From Bacteroidota bacterium (GTDB taxonomy: Bacteria; Bacteroidota; Bacteroidia; Chitinophagales; Chitinophagaceae), in contig JAFEAJ010000025.1 in the NCBI GenBank assembly GCA_018266455.1, positions 224-61,973 on the forward strand: a stretch of DNA of 61,750 nucleotides. The letters run 5' to 3'. Below, piece by piece: positions 25,029-32,433 of this stretch. How positions within the stretch are numbered: the first letter of the stretch is position 1; each line of letters starts with the position of its first letter. The translations under genes were made by a program, and so were the position numbers. The notes beneath the pieces were generated by a model. The model was not told the DNA's origin and ran no database searches. It was given only the letters and a program-made list of their open reading frames with translations.

Positions 25029-26594
25029 TTATTGCTTGCGCGTGTTCTGTTTTCTTTGTGTGTAATTGATACCCGTTTGCCTTCCATTGCCTGAAGGGCT
25101 GCCCACCCTGTCCATTGCGCAACGGAAACCCACAGTAGAGCTTGCCTGGTCTTCTTCCATAAAACGGCGTGCGCCCGGGCTAAGCCAATAAGCGCGGTCG
25201 TTCCAGCTACCGCCTTTGATCACTCTTGATTTGTCGCTAATCAATGTGGTAAAACCATAACCATAATGATCTGCCGTATCAGCATTATATTTGACCCCGG
25301 CAACCAATGAGTCGCCATCAAGATAATTAATTACATCTCCTTTTTGATAGTTGCGGCGGCTTTTGGCTTCTTCATCTGTTACCATGCGCATTTTAATACG
25401 CCCGAGGCTGTCTCTTTCAGCCTTATCTTCTTTGCCCATATCAACAGTTTTAAATTTATTTCCTCGGAAAGGAGATACATCATCAACATCAATGCTAGAC
25501 AACGGGCGATAAACATCCTGCACCCATTCGCTTACATTGCCTGACATATTGTAGAGGCCAAACCCATTCGGGAAAAATGAAGTAACTGGGGCAGTATAAA
25601 CTGCATTATCGTTCAAACCTCCTGCCACACCCATATTGTCGCCTGAACCGCGTTTGAAGTTGGCTAAAAAGGTGCCCTGCCAACTGCCATGTTTTGTTTC
25701 GCGAAGGCCGTTCACATTGGTGCTCCAGGAATAAACCTGTTTGTTTACCACCAGCTCTTCGCCACGCTTTTTGTCATTTTTGCTGGGCAAAGGGTTTTGA
25801 TTGATATAACCCAATGCTGCATATTCCCATTCAGCTTCAGTAGGGAGCCTGTAATTTGGCAATAAAATACCATCTTCAAAAGTTACATGCGTTCTGGGCG
25901 TGCCGTTTGGATTTTTCAGCTCGTTCTTTTTCGATTTGGCTGCAGGGCCTGGCGTTGCCTGGTATTCACCTACAAGGTAGGCTTTGGTATTGAAATTTTC
26001 CTGCCCGAGCCCTTGAATGTTCTTTAATGAATTTTTGTTGATAAAACCTCTGTCAACCAGTGCTTTTTCATTTACCCTGTCGCTTCTCCACAAACAGAAA
26101 TCATGTGCCTGCCTCCAGGTCACCCCAACTACAGGGTAGTAGTTGTATGATGGGTGACGAAAGTAATATTCAACCAAAGGTTCGTTATAAGCCAGCTCGC
26201 TTCTCCATACTAATGTATCGGGTAATGCGCCCTCTCTCACGGCTTTATATTCATCCCCGTCAAAAACATTATCGATCCAGTACAAATATTCTCGGTAGTG
26301 CACGTTAGCCACTTCAGTCCTGTCAATATAGAAGGAATTTACAGTTACCCTCCTTGGCACATTGTTCCACTGGCTCATTACGTCCTCTTCAGTAGCTCCC
26401 ATGGTAAAGGTGCCGCCCTGAACAAATACAAGGCCGGGCCCGGTTCTTTGTTCTTTTTCCAAAGCTACCTGGAAGCCGCCCATATTTTTGTCGTTGTAGT
26501 TCCAGCCTGTAACTGACGATTTTTCAGGTTTTTTGCTGCAGGATGTGATCAGAGCAGCAGAAGATGCTATAAGAGCAAGGTTTTTCAAATTCAT
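25029..26594 (-). CDS. gldJ: Gliding motility/T9SS lipoprotein GldJ
   Basis: The 521-residue lipoprotein has a signal peptide with lipobox and lipidated Cys at residue 19 (ALITSC). Nearly all the rest is a formylglycine-generating-enzyme (FGE)-sulfatase-like domain: FVQGGTFTMGATEEDV, PRRVTVNSFYIDRTEVAN, YRLPTEAEWEYAALG, NGFGLYNMSGNVSEWVQDVY and the final RVIKGGSWNDRAYWLSPGAR. The N-terminal GWNYNDKNMGGFQ segment is typical of GldJ rather than GldK. GldJ is needed to stabilise GldK and for T9SS function and gliding. ATG 26594 (MNLKNL) is chosen over 26606. It is divergent from porV, which matches the known gldJ/porV neighbourhood, but porU is not between them. Confidence 0.9.
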   Translation of the reverse strand: MNLKNLALIASSAALITSCSKKPEKSSVTGWNYNDKNMGGFQVALEKEQRTGPGLVFVQGGTFTMGATEEDVMSQWNNVPRRVTVNSFYIDRTEVANVHYREYLYWIDNVFDGDEYKAVREGALPDTLVWRSELAYNEPLVEYYFRHPSYNYYPVVGVTWRQAHDFCLWRSDRVNEKALVDRGFINKNSLKNIQGLGQENFNTKAYLVGEYQATPGPAAKSKKNELKNPNGTPRTHVTFEDGILLPNYRLPTEAEWEYAALGYINQNPLPSKNDKKRGEELVVNKQVYSWSTNVNGLRETKHGSWQGTFLANFKRGSGDNMGVAGGLNDNAVYTAPVTSFFPNGFGLYNMSGNVSEWVQDVYRPLSSIDVDDVSPFRGNKFKTVDMGKEDKAERDSLGRIKMRMVTDEEAKSRRNYQKGDVINYLDGDSLVAGVKYNADTADHYGYGFTTLISDKSRVIKGGSWNDRAYWLSPGARRFMEEDQASSTVGFRCAMDRVGSPSGNGRQTGINYTQRKQNTRKQ

Positions 26595-27119
26595 TTTTAT
26601 GATCATTTAGCCGTGATTTGAGACTGTGTAAACGGGATTATTGATTAAATATTGTACAAGCAATGCCCATTTATGCCAAGGATATTATAACTGCGAATAT
26701 AGAATAGCCGCCTTGTATTGCATACGTACAAACCCATTGCGTAAACCGGAAATATTCGATGCCCTCTTAAAATGGTTACGCCTTCAATAAGTTAAAGGTT
26801 GCCCGGCGCATATTTTCTAATCTTATAAAATTCAATTTGCTGCACAATAAAAAGCGGGGCATCCCGTTCGATGGTGAACATAGAACTAAGGCTTGGGAAA
26901 ATGGCGATAAATTTTGCATGAAATTATAATTATACATTTTTTTGTATTTTATTTGTGCATGTTAGTGATGGCCTGGAACCAACCATAACAATTAAAATTA
27001 TAGCCCAACGAAGAATTTTACCCGCAATCGCTTTTAATGAATAAACCAACAAGGCTCCATACGGGCCGGCAATGGATTAAAAGCAGTACAAAATCCTTTT
27101 AAAGCTAAAAGTATAACAC
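26595..27119. other. Divergent intergenic region gldJ/porV
   Basis: This 525-bp A/T-rich region has no supported gene. It must hold the promoters of both T9SS genes. One porV candidate is a TTTTG at about 26915-26920 followed 18-20 bases later by a T-rich TACATTTTTTTG stretch, but it does not match the TAnnTTTG box exactly. No repeat core was found here. Confidence 0.45.
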
Positions 27120-28313
27120 ATGAAAAGTTCGGTGATTTTCAGGCTCAGCGCTTTTTTTATTTTGATGGCGGGCTATCATTCTTTGCAGGCACAATATACA
27201 GGCTCTACGCCAACAGGGGCTACTTTTGTCACTACTGCCGTACCTTTTTTAAGGATTTCGCCGGATGCCCGCGCCGGTGGAATGGGAGACTTGGGTGTGG
27301 CTACCTCCCCGGATGCCAATTCCGCCCTGTACAACAACGCAAAATCGCCTTTCGCCAAACATGATATTGGAATCGGCCTTACTTATACGCCATGGTTGAA
27401 AGACCTTGGGCTGAACGATGTGTATTTGCTGGCCGCTTCAGGCTTTTACAAATTAAACGACAAACAAGCACTCACTTCTTCCATCAGGTATTTCAGCCTG
27501 GGCAACATTCAATTTACTGATGCCAGCGGCAACGCCTTAAACACAGGCCAGCCCCGCGAATGGAGCTTTGACCTGGGCTACAGCCAAAAACTGGCTGATA
27601 AATTGTCGCTTGGCCTGGCGCTGCGCTACATCCATTCGAACCTTGCTGCAAGCGCCCCCAACAGCGGGGGAGCTATATATAAAGCAGGCACCTCCGTTGC
27701 AGGCGACATCAACCTGTTTTACACCAATACCAAAGAAAATGGCCAGGGCTACAATTTGGGCGCAACCATCACCAACCTGGGCACAAAAATTGGCTATACC
27801 AATGATGCCACACAAAAAGACTATATCCCTGCCAACCTGAGCATTGGCGGCACCTACACAGCCGCTTTTGACGAGCAGAACAAGCTTACTTTCGGGATTG
27901 ATCTGCACAAGCTGCTGGTGCCCCAAATACCTATTGACTCAAGTGGGTACACTTCTTCAACTGCATTGACAGACTACCGATCAAAAAGCGTGGTCAGCAG
28001 TTGGTTCAACTCATTCAGCGGGCCTGGGCAACTTAGCCTGGTCAACCTTTCTGTAGGCGCTGAATATGCTTACCAGGACCAGTTTTTTGTCCGTGCAGGA
28101 TATTATTATGAAGACAAGAGCCAGGGCGACAGGAAATTTTTTACCGTGGGCCTGGGCGTTAAATACAATATTATCGGGCTTAACTTTTCCTATCTCGTTC
28201 CCTCGGGCAATGGAGTAACGCGCAACCCATTGTCGAACACACTAAGGTTTGGCCTTGTGTTTGATCTTGACAACAATAAAAACAGCACCGGCAGCCCTGC
28301 AGCACAGCAATAA
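27120..28313 (+). CDS. porV: T9SS outer-membrane protein PorV (LptO)
   Basis: PorV is a 14-stranded FadL-like barrel that shuttles T9SS cargo from the SprA translocon to the PorU attachment complex. The 397-residue protein has a signal peptide (ending LQAQ) and the diagnostic PorV N-terminal region: FLRISPDARAGGMGDLGVATSPDANSALYNNAK (about residues 43-75). Barrel strands fill the rest, with a final aromatic strand FGLVFDL and a short Asn/Ser-rich tail. It fits the nearby GldJ gene and the cargo protein with a sorting domain at 9.7-12.3 kb. A terminator follows. Confidence 0.93.
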   Translation: MKSSVIFRLSAFFILMAGYHSLQAQYTGSTPTGATFVTTAVPFLRISPDARAGGMGDLGVATSPDANSALYNNAKSPFAKHDIGIGLTYTPWLKDLGLNDVYLLAASGFYKLNDKQALTSSIRYFSLGNIQFTDASGNALNTGQPREWSFDLGYSQKLADKLSLGLALRYIHSNLAASAPNSGGAIYKAGTSVAGDINLFYTNTKENGQGYNLGATITNLGTKIGYTNDATQKDYIPANLSIGGTYTAAFDEQNKLTFGIDLHKLLVPQIPIDSSGYTSSTALTDYRSKSVVSSWFNSFSGPGQLSLVNLSVGAEYAYQDQFFVRAGYYYEDKSQGDRKFFTVGLGVKYNIIGLNFSYLVPSGNGVTRNPLSNTLRFGLVFDLDNNKNSTGSPAAQQ

Positions 28314-28352
28314 TTAAATGGCAGGGTTAGGGCAAAACAAAATAATTTTGAG

Positions 28353-28381
28353 GCGCTATGCTCGTTTTGTGAGCATAGCGC
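28353..28381 (+). terminator. Rho-independent terminator after porV
   Basis: Arms GCGCTATGCTC (28353-28363) and GAGCATAGCGC (28371-28381) enclose GTTTTGT, followed by TTTTTC. It lies 40 bp after the porV stop. A perfect -7-like box TAATTTTG (28343-28350) abuts its left side, so it could also sit in an ispF leader. Confidence 0.85.
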
Positions 28382-28401
28382 TTTTTCTTTAATCAGTTAC
28401 C

Positions 28402-28887
28402 ATGGCTTACAGAATAGGGTTTGGGGTAGATTTTCACCAGTTAACCGAAGGAAGAGATTTGTGGATCGGGGGCATAAAAATCCCTCACCACAAAGGCGCT
28501 CTCGGCCACAGTGATGCGGATGTCCTTCTTCATGCAATATGCGATGCAATGCTTGGGGCATTAAGTATGGGCGATATTGGCGCTCATTTCCCCGATTCAG
28601 ATCCTGCTTTCAAAAACATCGACAGCAAGGTACTTCTGAAAAAAACTTTTGGAATGATCAGTCAAAAAAAATATTCCGTGGTGAATATTGACAGCACCAT
28701 TTGCCTGGAAGAGCCCAAAATAAAACCATATTCAATAGAAATGAGAAAAGCAATTGCTTCGATTGTGAACATTTCGATTGAAGAAATATCCATCAAAGCA
28801 ACCACAACCGAAAAAATGGGTTTTACAGGAAGGGGCGAAGGGCTTGTTGCGTATGCTACGGTGCTCTTAAAAATGGATAATGTATAA
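28402..28887 (+). CDS. ispF: 2-C-methyl-D-erythritol 2,4-cyclodiphosphate synthase IspF
   Basis: IspF forms the cyclic diphosphate intermediate of the MEP isoprenoid pathway and works as a trimer with zinc. The 161-residue protein has the metal ligands in GFGVDFHQL (Asp10, His12) and LGHSDADVLLHAICDA, the DIGAHFPDSD loop and the substrate-binding KATTTEKMGFTGRGEG near the C-terminus. Length is typical. It is probably the first gene of a run ispF-dut-DUF4292-envC-like, although dut has its own candidate promoter. Confidence 0.96.
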   Translation: MAYRIGFGVDFHQLTEGRDLWIGGIKIPHHKGALGHSDADVLLHAICDAMLGALSMGDIGAHFPDSDPAFKNIDSKVLLKKTFGMISQKKYSVVNIDSTICLEEPKIKPYSIEMRKAIASIVNISIEEISIKATTTEKMGFTGRGEGLVAYATVLLKMDNV

Positions 28888-28957
28888 TTGATAATTGGCA
28901 ATGATTGAAAAACCCAATTTCGATGTATTAGCAATTGTCGATTAAGCATTATCAATT
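28886..28957. repeat. Short imperfect inverted repeat between ispF and dut
   Basis: Outer arms AATTGATAAT (28886-28895) and ATTATCAATT (28948-28957) are perfect. Inner parts (AATTGGCAAT versus ATTAGCAATT) pair imperfectly. It could fold into an A/T-rich hairpin over the ispF stop codon. The function is unknown. Confidence 0.35.
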
Positions 28958-28968
28958 CTCCATTTCCC

Positions 28969-28976
28969 TACCTTTG
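28969..28976 (+). promoter_or_regulatory. Candidate -7 box immediately before dut
   Basis: TACCTTTG is a perfect TAnnTTTG box followed by CGCAC and then the dut ATG at 28982. The spacing implies a leaderless or nearly leaderless mRNA. Confidence 0.5.
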
Positions 28977-28981
28977 CGCAC

Positions 28982-29425
28982 ATGGCGAAAATAACAGTAA
29001 AGATCATCAATGAATCCGCCAACAGCCTGCCTGAATATGCCACCCCCGGGTCATCGGGCATGGACTTGCGCGCCAGTTTATCTGCGCCTCTTCATCTCAG
29101 GCCCATGGAACGCAGCCTGCTGCCAACAGGCTTATTCATTGAGCTTCCAAAAGGGTATGAAGCACAAATCAGGCCGCGCAGCGGGCTGGCCATTAAGCAT
29201 GGTATAACCTGCCTTAATGCACCAGGCACAATAGATGCAGATTACAGGGGCGAGGTCAAAGTGGTTTTAATCAATCTCTCCCAGGAAGAACAGGTAATTC
29301 AACATGGCGACAGGATCGCGCAAATGGTTTTTGCGAAGATCGAAAAAATAAAATGGGCTTCCGTAAAAAAAATTAACACCACCAAACGCAATAAAGGGGG
29401 TTTTGGCCACACGGGTAAATCATAG
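28982..29425 (+). CDS. dut: Deoxyuridine triphosphatase (dUTPase)
   Basis: Dut hydrolyses dUTP to dUMP, keeping uracil out of DNA and feeding dTMP synthesis. All five trimeric dUTPase motifs are present in order in the 147-residue protein: SSGMDLRA (I), [10 protein letters not shown] (II), [13 protein letters not shown] (III), GDRIAQMV (IV) and the flexible C-terminal [11 protein letters not shown] (V). The start follows a -7 box by 5 nt. The DUF4292 lipoprotein gene begins 5 bp after the stop, so they are co-transcribed. Confidence 0.97.
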   Translation: MAKITVKIINESANSLPEYATPGSSGMDLRASLSAPLHLRPMERSLLPTGLFIELPKGYEAQIRPRSGLAIKHGITCLNAPGTIDADYRGEVKVVLINLSQEEQVIQHGDRIAQMVFAKIEKIKWASVKKINTTKRNKGGFGHTGKS

Positions 29426-29430
29426 CGCTG

Positions 29431-30249
29431 ATGAAAAAAATTTTTTATTTCCTTATTGGGCTGGCCATTATTTTCGGGTGCAGTTGCCGCTCTGCAAAAA
29501 AAATCCAAAAAGTAATTTCCAATTCAAAAAAAGACACTTCACGGTCGGTCATCCTAACTGATAGCGTAAAAGAAGATTCGGCACGCTTCATAAGCAATAT
29601 TTTCAGTAAAATAGAAAAGAACAGGATCGATTTTCAAACCTTTTCTGCCAAGCTAAAAATAAATTATGAAGAAAGCAGTGGCAAGGACAATGATTTCACT
29701 GCATTCCTTCATATTAAAAAAGACAGCGCCATCTGGGTCAGGGTCGAAGCCTCTGCGCTTTTAGGCATTGAGGCGCTGAGGATCCTGATCACGCCGGACA
29801 GCGTTAAGATATTCAACAAGCTTAATAAGGAGCTGATCTTCCGCTCCGTCAGCTATTTGCAGGAAATGGCAAGGATACCGCTCGATTTTCATACCCTCCA
29901 GGACTTATTGATAGGCAACCCGGTTTACCTCGACAGCAATATTTTATTTTACAGGAAAGACGCGAGCACCCTTTCTTTATTGAGCATTGGCGCCATATTT
30001 AAAAATTATCTTACCCTTAATAACAATAATTATACAATCAAGCATTCCAAACTGGACAATGTCGATTTGATGCGCGTTATGAGTTGCGACCTTTCTTACG
30101 GAGATTATATCGGCAATTTTTCTACTTACAGAAAAATTTCCATTGCAGAAAAGTGGAAATTGGATATCGAATTCGTTTTTAAACAATATAATTTTAACGA
30201 GCCCTTAAGTTTTCCTTTTGCCATACCAAAAAATTATAAACTAAAATAG
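29431..30249 (+). CDS. DUF4292 lipoprotein
   Basis: The 272-residue protein has a lipoprotein signal (LAIIFGCSCRS, lipidated Cys at about residue 17). Its mature part fits DUF4292, a Bacteroidota family with a LolA/LolB-like fold: DFQTFSAKLKINYEESSGK, then DFTAFLHIKKDSAIWVRVEASALLGIEALRILITPDSVKI, followed by later beta segments. It may carry or insert lipids or lipoproteins at the outer membrane; this is inference from fold similarity. The genomic order dut, DUF4292, EnvC-like is a common Bacteroidota arrangement and suggests an envelope role. Confidence 0.85.
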   Translation: MKKIFYFLIGLAIIFGCSCRSAKKIQKVISNSKKDTSRSVILTDSVKEDSARFISNIFSKIEKNRIDFQTFSAKLKINYEESSGKDNDFTAFLHIKKDSAIWVRVEASALLGIEALRILITPDSVKIFNKLNKELIFRSVSYLQEMARIPLDFHTLQDLLIGNPVYLDSNILFYRKDASTLSLLSIGAIFKNYLTLNNNNYTIKHSKLDNVDLMRVMSCDLSYGDYIGNFSTYRKISIAEKWKLDIEFVFKQYNFNEPLSFPFAIPKNYKLK

Positions 30250-30318
30250 GCGTTATAGGAATGTATCTCACATTAGGCAATCCGTCCTGCACATTTATCA
30301 ACCCGTTAAAGCCATAGT

Positions 30319-31632
30319 ATGCTGAAACTTTTTTATACTGCTACGTTCTTATTGTTTTGCTCGTTAGCCACATTTTCACAGCAGCCTGCACAAACCCGCA
30401 GCGATCTTGAAAAAGAGCGTGCTGAAATACAACAACAGATTGAAGATGTAAAACAGTCTTTGAATGAAACAAAAAGGAACAAGAAAGAAACACTTGGGCA
30501 ACTGTCATTGCTGCAGCGGAAACTTAGGTTAAGGGAAGCGGCAATAAGAAATATCAATGCACAGGTAAACCTTATTCAAGGTGACATGAACCAATCATGG
30601 CGGGATATTTTGAGCCTCCGCAAAGAGCTGGACACACTAAAGGTGCAGTATGAAGAAAGCGTAATATATGCTTATAAGAACCGGAGCAACTATGATTTGC
30701 TGGATTTTATTTTCTCAGCTACCAATTTCAATGATGTCATCAAAAGGATCGCATATTTAAAGTCATACAGGGCTTACCGTGAAGAAAGGGCGCAAAATAT
30801 AGTGCGCACCCAGGCCTTGCTCCAAAACAAGATTGACGGCTTAAAAGTTAAGCGGGAAGAAAAAGATGTGGTGTTAAAAAAGCAAAATAGGGAAATATCA
30901 GCGCTGGAAGATGAAAAGAGGGAAAAGAATGAGTTTGTTGCCAACTTAAAATCCCGCGAGCGCGAGCTTCAGAAAGACCTTAAAGTAAAGACAAGGCAGA
31001 ACATTAAAATTGAGAATGCCATACGCGCTGCCATCCTTCGCGCAAAAAACAATGCCATTGCAGAAGAAAAAAAGAGGATGAGTGAAAACGTAGGCAAGCC
31101 AAATCTTAAAAAAGAAGACAATAACAGCACCAATGCAGCCGCAATCAGCCCGGGCACTGTTTCTTCTCCTTCTTCCAAAAGAAACAGCGTGTTCAATACA
31201 ACGCCCGAAGGGATGATTATTTCGGCCAATTTCGAAAGGAACAAAGGCAGGTTGCCCTGGCCTGTGGAAGCCGGAAATGTCAGCATCCCATTTGGGCCTT
31301 ACATTATTCCCGGCATAAATGTAAAGGGAAACAGCCCTGGCATTACCATTGAAACCCGTGTGGGCAGCACCGTTAAAGCCATTTTTGACGGCGAAGTTTC
31401 TTCTGTGTTTAATATCGAAGGAACTTCAGTTGTATTGATCAGGCATGGCAAATATTTCTCATCATACAGTAACCTGGCCTCTGTAAATGTGAGCAAGGGC
31501 GAAGCTGTGAAAGCAGGACAAACAGTTGGGAAAGCCGGTGAAAATGCTGATGGCAGCGGGGAGATCCAATTGATCATCATGAACGACGAAAGCAGGAACA
31601 TGAATCCCGAACAATGGCTGAGGAGAAGATAA
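30319..31632 (+). CDS. EnvC-like murein hydrolase activator (degenerate M23/LytM domain)
   Basis: The 437-residue protein has a signal peptide (ending ATFSQQ), a long coiled coil (about residues 28-250, Glu/Lys/Arg-rich), a variable Ser/Asn linker and a C-terminal LytM/M23 domain (about 325-435). The zinc ligands of active M23 peptidases are missing: the H-x3-D segment is NSPGITIETRV and the H-x-H segment is GEIQLIIM. This is the EnvC/NlpD pattern, where the domain activates an amidase instead of cutting peptidoglycan itself. It acts in the periplasm, probably in cell separation, and lies downstream of the DUF4292 gene (69-bp gap). Confidence 0.88.
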   Translation: MLKLFYTATFLLFCSLATFSQQPAQTRSDLEKERAEIQQQIEDVKQSLNETKRNKKETLGQLSLLQRKLRLREAAIRNINAQVNLIQGDMNQSWRDILSLRKELDTLKVQYEESVIYAYKNRSNYDLLDFIFSATNFNDVIKRIAYLKSYRAYREERAQNIVRTQALLQNKIDGLKVKREEKDVVLKKQNREISALEDEKREKNEFVANLKSRERELQKDLKVKTRQNIKIENAIRAAILRAKNNAIAEEKKRMSENVGKPNLKKEDNNSTNAAAISPGTVSSPSSKRNSVFNTTPEGMIISANFERNKGRLPWPVEAGNVSIPFGPYIIPGINVKGNSPGITIETRVGSTVKAIFDGEVSSVFNIEGTSVVLIRHGKYFSSYSNLASVNVSKGEAVKAGQTVGKAGENADGSGEIQLIIMNDESRNMNPEQWLRRR

Positions 31633-31721
31633 AAAGAATTTGCCGTTTATGTAGGCAAGCTCCTGTTGTTTGTAATAGTTAGTACTTAATCTGACAGTCG
31701 GTTAAATTGAGATTAGGTTTT

Positions 31722-31915
31722 TTATGGCATTTGCGATAAAAATGAATTTTGAAAAATGGCTTCTACGGCAGCAGCATCAGTAAACTGAACTTTCGTTTTC
31801 GTGTATTTTCTGATTCCCCGCTTTAATGAATTTTTTGGCTTTTTGTATCTGCTCACATCATAGCCTAATGTGGGCAAAGTTTCAATTTTTCGGGAAGGCT
31901 TTCATAAAATTGCAA
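31722..31915 (-). pseudogene. Remnant of a gene 3' end, family unknown
   Basis: A minus-strand frame without a start codon (31722-31901) encodes a 59-residue coherent tail including GYDVSRYKKPKNSLKRGIRK and FTDAAAVEAIFQNSFLSQM. Just upstream, a second frame encodes QFYESLPEKLK and would join it through a single frameshift at an A/T-rich spot. Together they look like the C-terminal end of a lost gene. No family was recognised. Confidence 0.3.
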
Positions 31916-31944
31916 AGCCCCGCGATTTAGCGGGGCCTTGCAAT
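31909..31944 (-). terminator. Hairpin terminator after the small gene pair
   Basis: Arms ATTGCAAAGCCCCGC (31909-31923) and GCGGGGCCTTGCAAT (31930-31944) pair along 15 positions with one mismatch and a 6-nt loop. On the minus strand TTTTATG follows. It lies 18 bp after the stop at 31963. Confidence 0.75.
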
Positions 31945-31962
31945 TATGCTTTGTGCACACAC

Positions 31963-32211
31963 CTAATTTTTATTGGAAACAAACTGAAAAGGCTTTAATT
32001 CTTTTTGCCTGATCAACTGCTGCATCAGGTTTGGCTTGTCTACAATTTTGTATTTGTTCAAATCAAAAATTTCATGGACACTGCAAAATTTTTCAATTGT
32101 CTCATAATGAAAAAGCATCTTGTTCAATTGCTCAAGTTCCTTTTCCATTAACTTTTCATTCATGTATTCATCCCTCACTAGTACAAGCAAATCTCTGTCT
32201 GGAGTTTTCAT
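31963..32211 (-). CDS. Small hypothetical protein
   Basis: An 82-residue protein with no signal peptide or membrane segment. It is predicted mainly helical and charged (NEKLMEKELEQLNKMLFHYE at about residues 18-37), with a single cysteine and a Lys/Gln-rich C-terminus. No family was recognised. It starts 18 bp after the stop of the small lipoprotein gene on the same strand and is followed by a hairpin terminator, so the two form a compact transcription unit. That context, rather than homology, supports it as real. Confidence 0.55.
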   Translation of the reverse strand: MKTPDRDLLVLVRDEYMNEKLMEKELEQLNKMLFHYETIEKFCSVHEIFDLNKYKIVDKPNLMQQLIRQKELKPFQFVSNKN

Positions 32212-32229
32212 TTAACTAAGAATTAGATT

Positions 32230-32370
32230 TCAGTAACCAACCATCCCTTTATTTACCCCACACCCACAGCGCTTACTGCTCCCGCCTATTTTGTTGCCAG
32301 AACTGCAGCCCGAAATTATAAGTGTAGAAGATACAATTAAAAAAAACAATAAAAGTTTTTGATTTTTCAT
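32230..32370 (-). CDS. 46-residue cysteine-containing lipoprotein
   Basis: A short reading frame from ATG 32370 to a stop at 32230-32232. It encodes a textbook lipoprotein signal peptide (MKNQKLLLFFLIVSSTLIIS followed by GC, lipidated Cys22) and a mature peptide of 25 residues, SSGNKIGGSSKRCGCGVNKG before MVGY, with Cys34 and Cys36 in a CGCG motif. Small anchored peptides with CxC motifs are seen in Bacteroidota, but the function is unknown; metal binding is a guess. It overlaps no other gene once the divergent glycosyltransferase is started at 32434, and it is followed 18 bp later by the 82-residue gene. Confidence 0.65.
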   Translation of the reverse strand: MKNQKLLLFFLIVSSTLIISGCSSGNKIGGSSKRCGCGVNKGMVGY

Positions 32371-32433
32371 AAAAAATTGATTACTAATTTACAGTATTTT
32401 ATACTTATTAATAACAAATTTTTGAGCGCTATT

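Larger units (their letters stand above)
31633..31962. other. Gap with a coding remnant and a terminator
   Basis: This 330-bp region holds no intact gene. It contains the remnant at 31722-31915 and the terminator at 31909-31944 described separately; 31633-31720 shows nothing recognisable. Confidence 0.5.

Noticed and set aside
26455..26470. Near copy of the repeat core (TTTTTCCAAAGCT)
   Set aside because: It lies inside the conserved coding region of gldJ and has no partner end; it is most likely chance.
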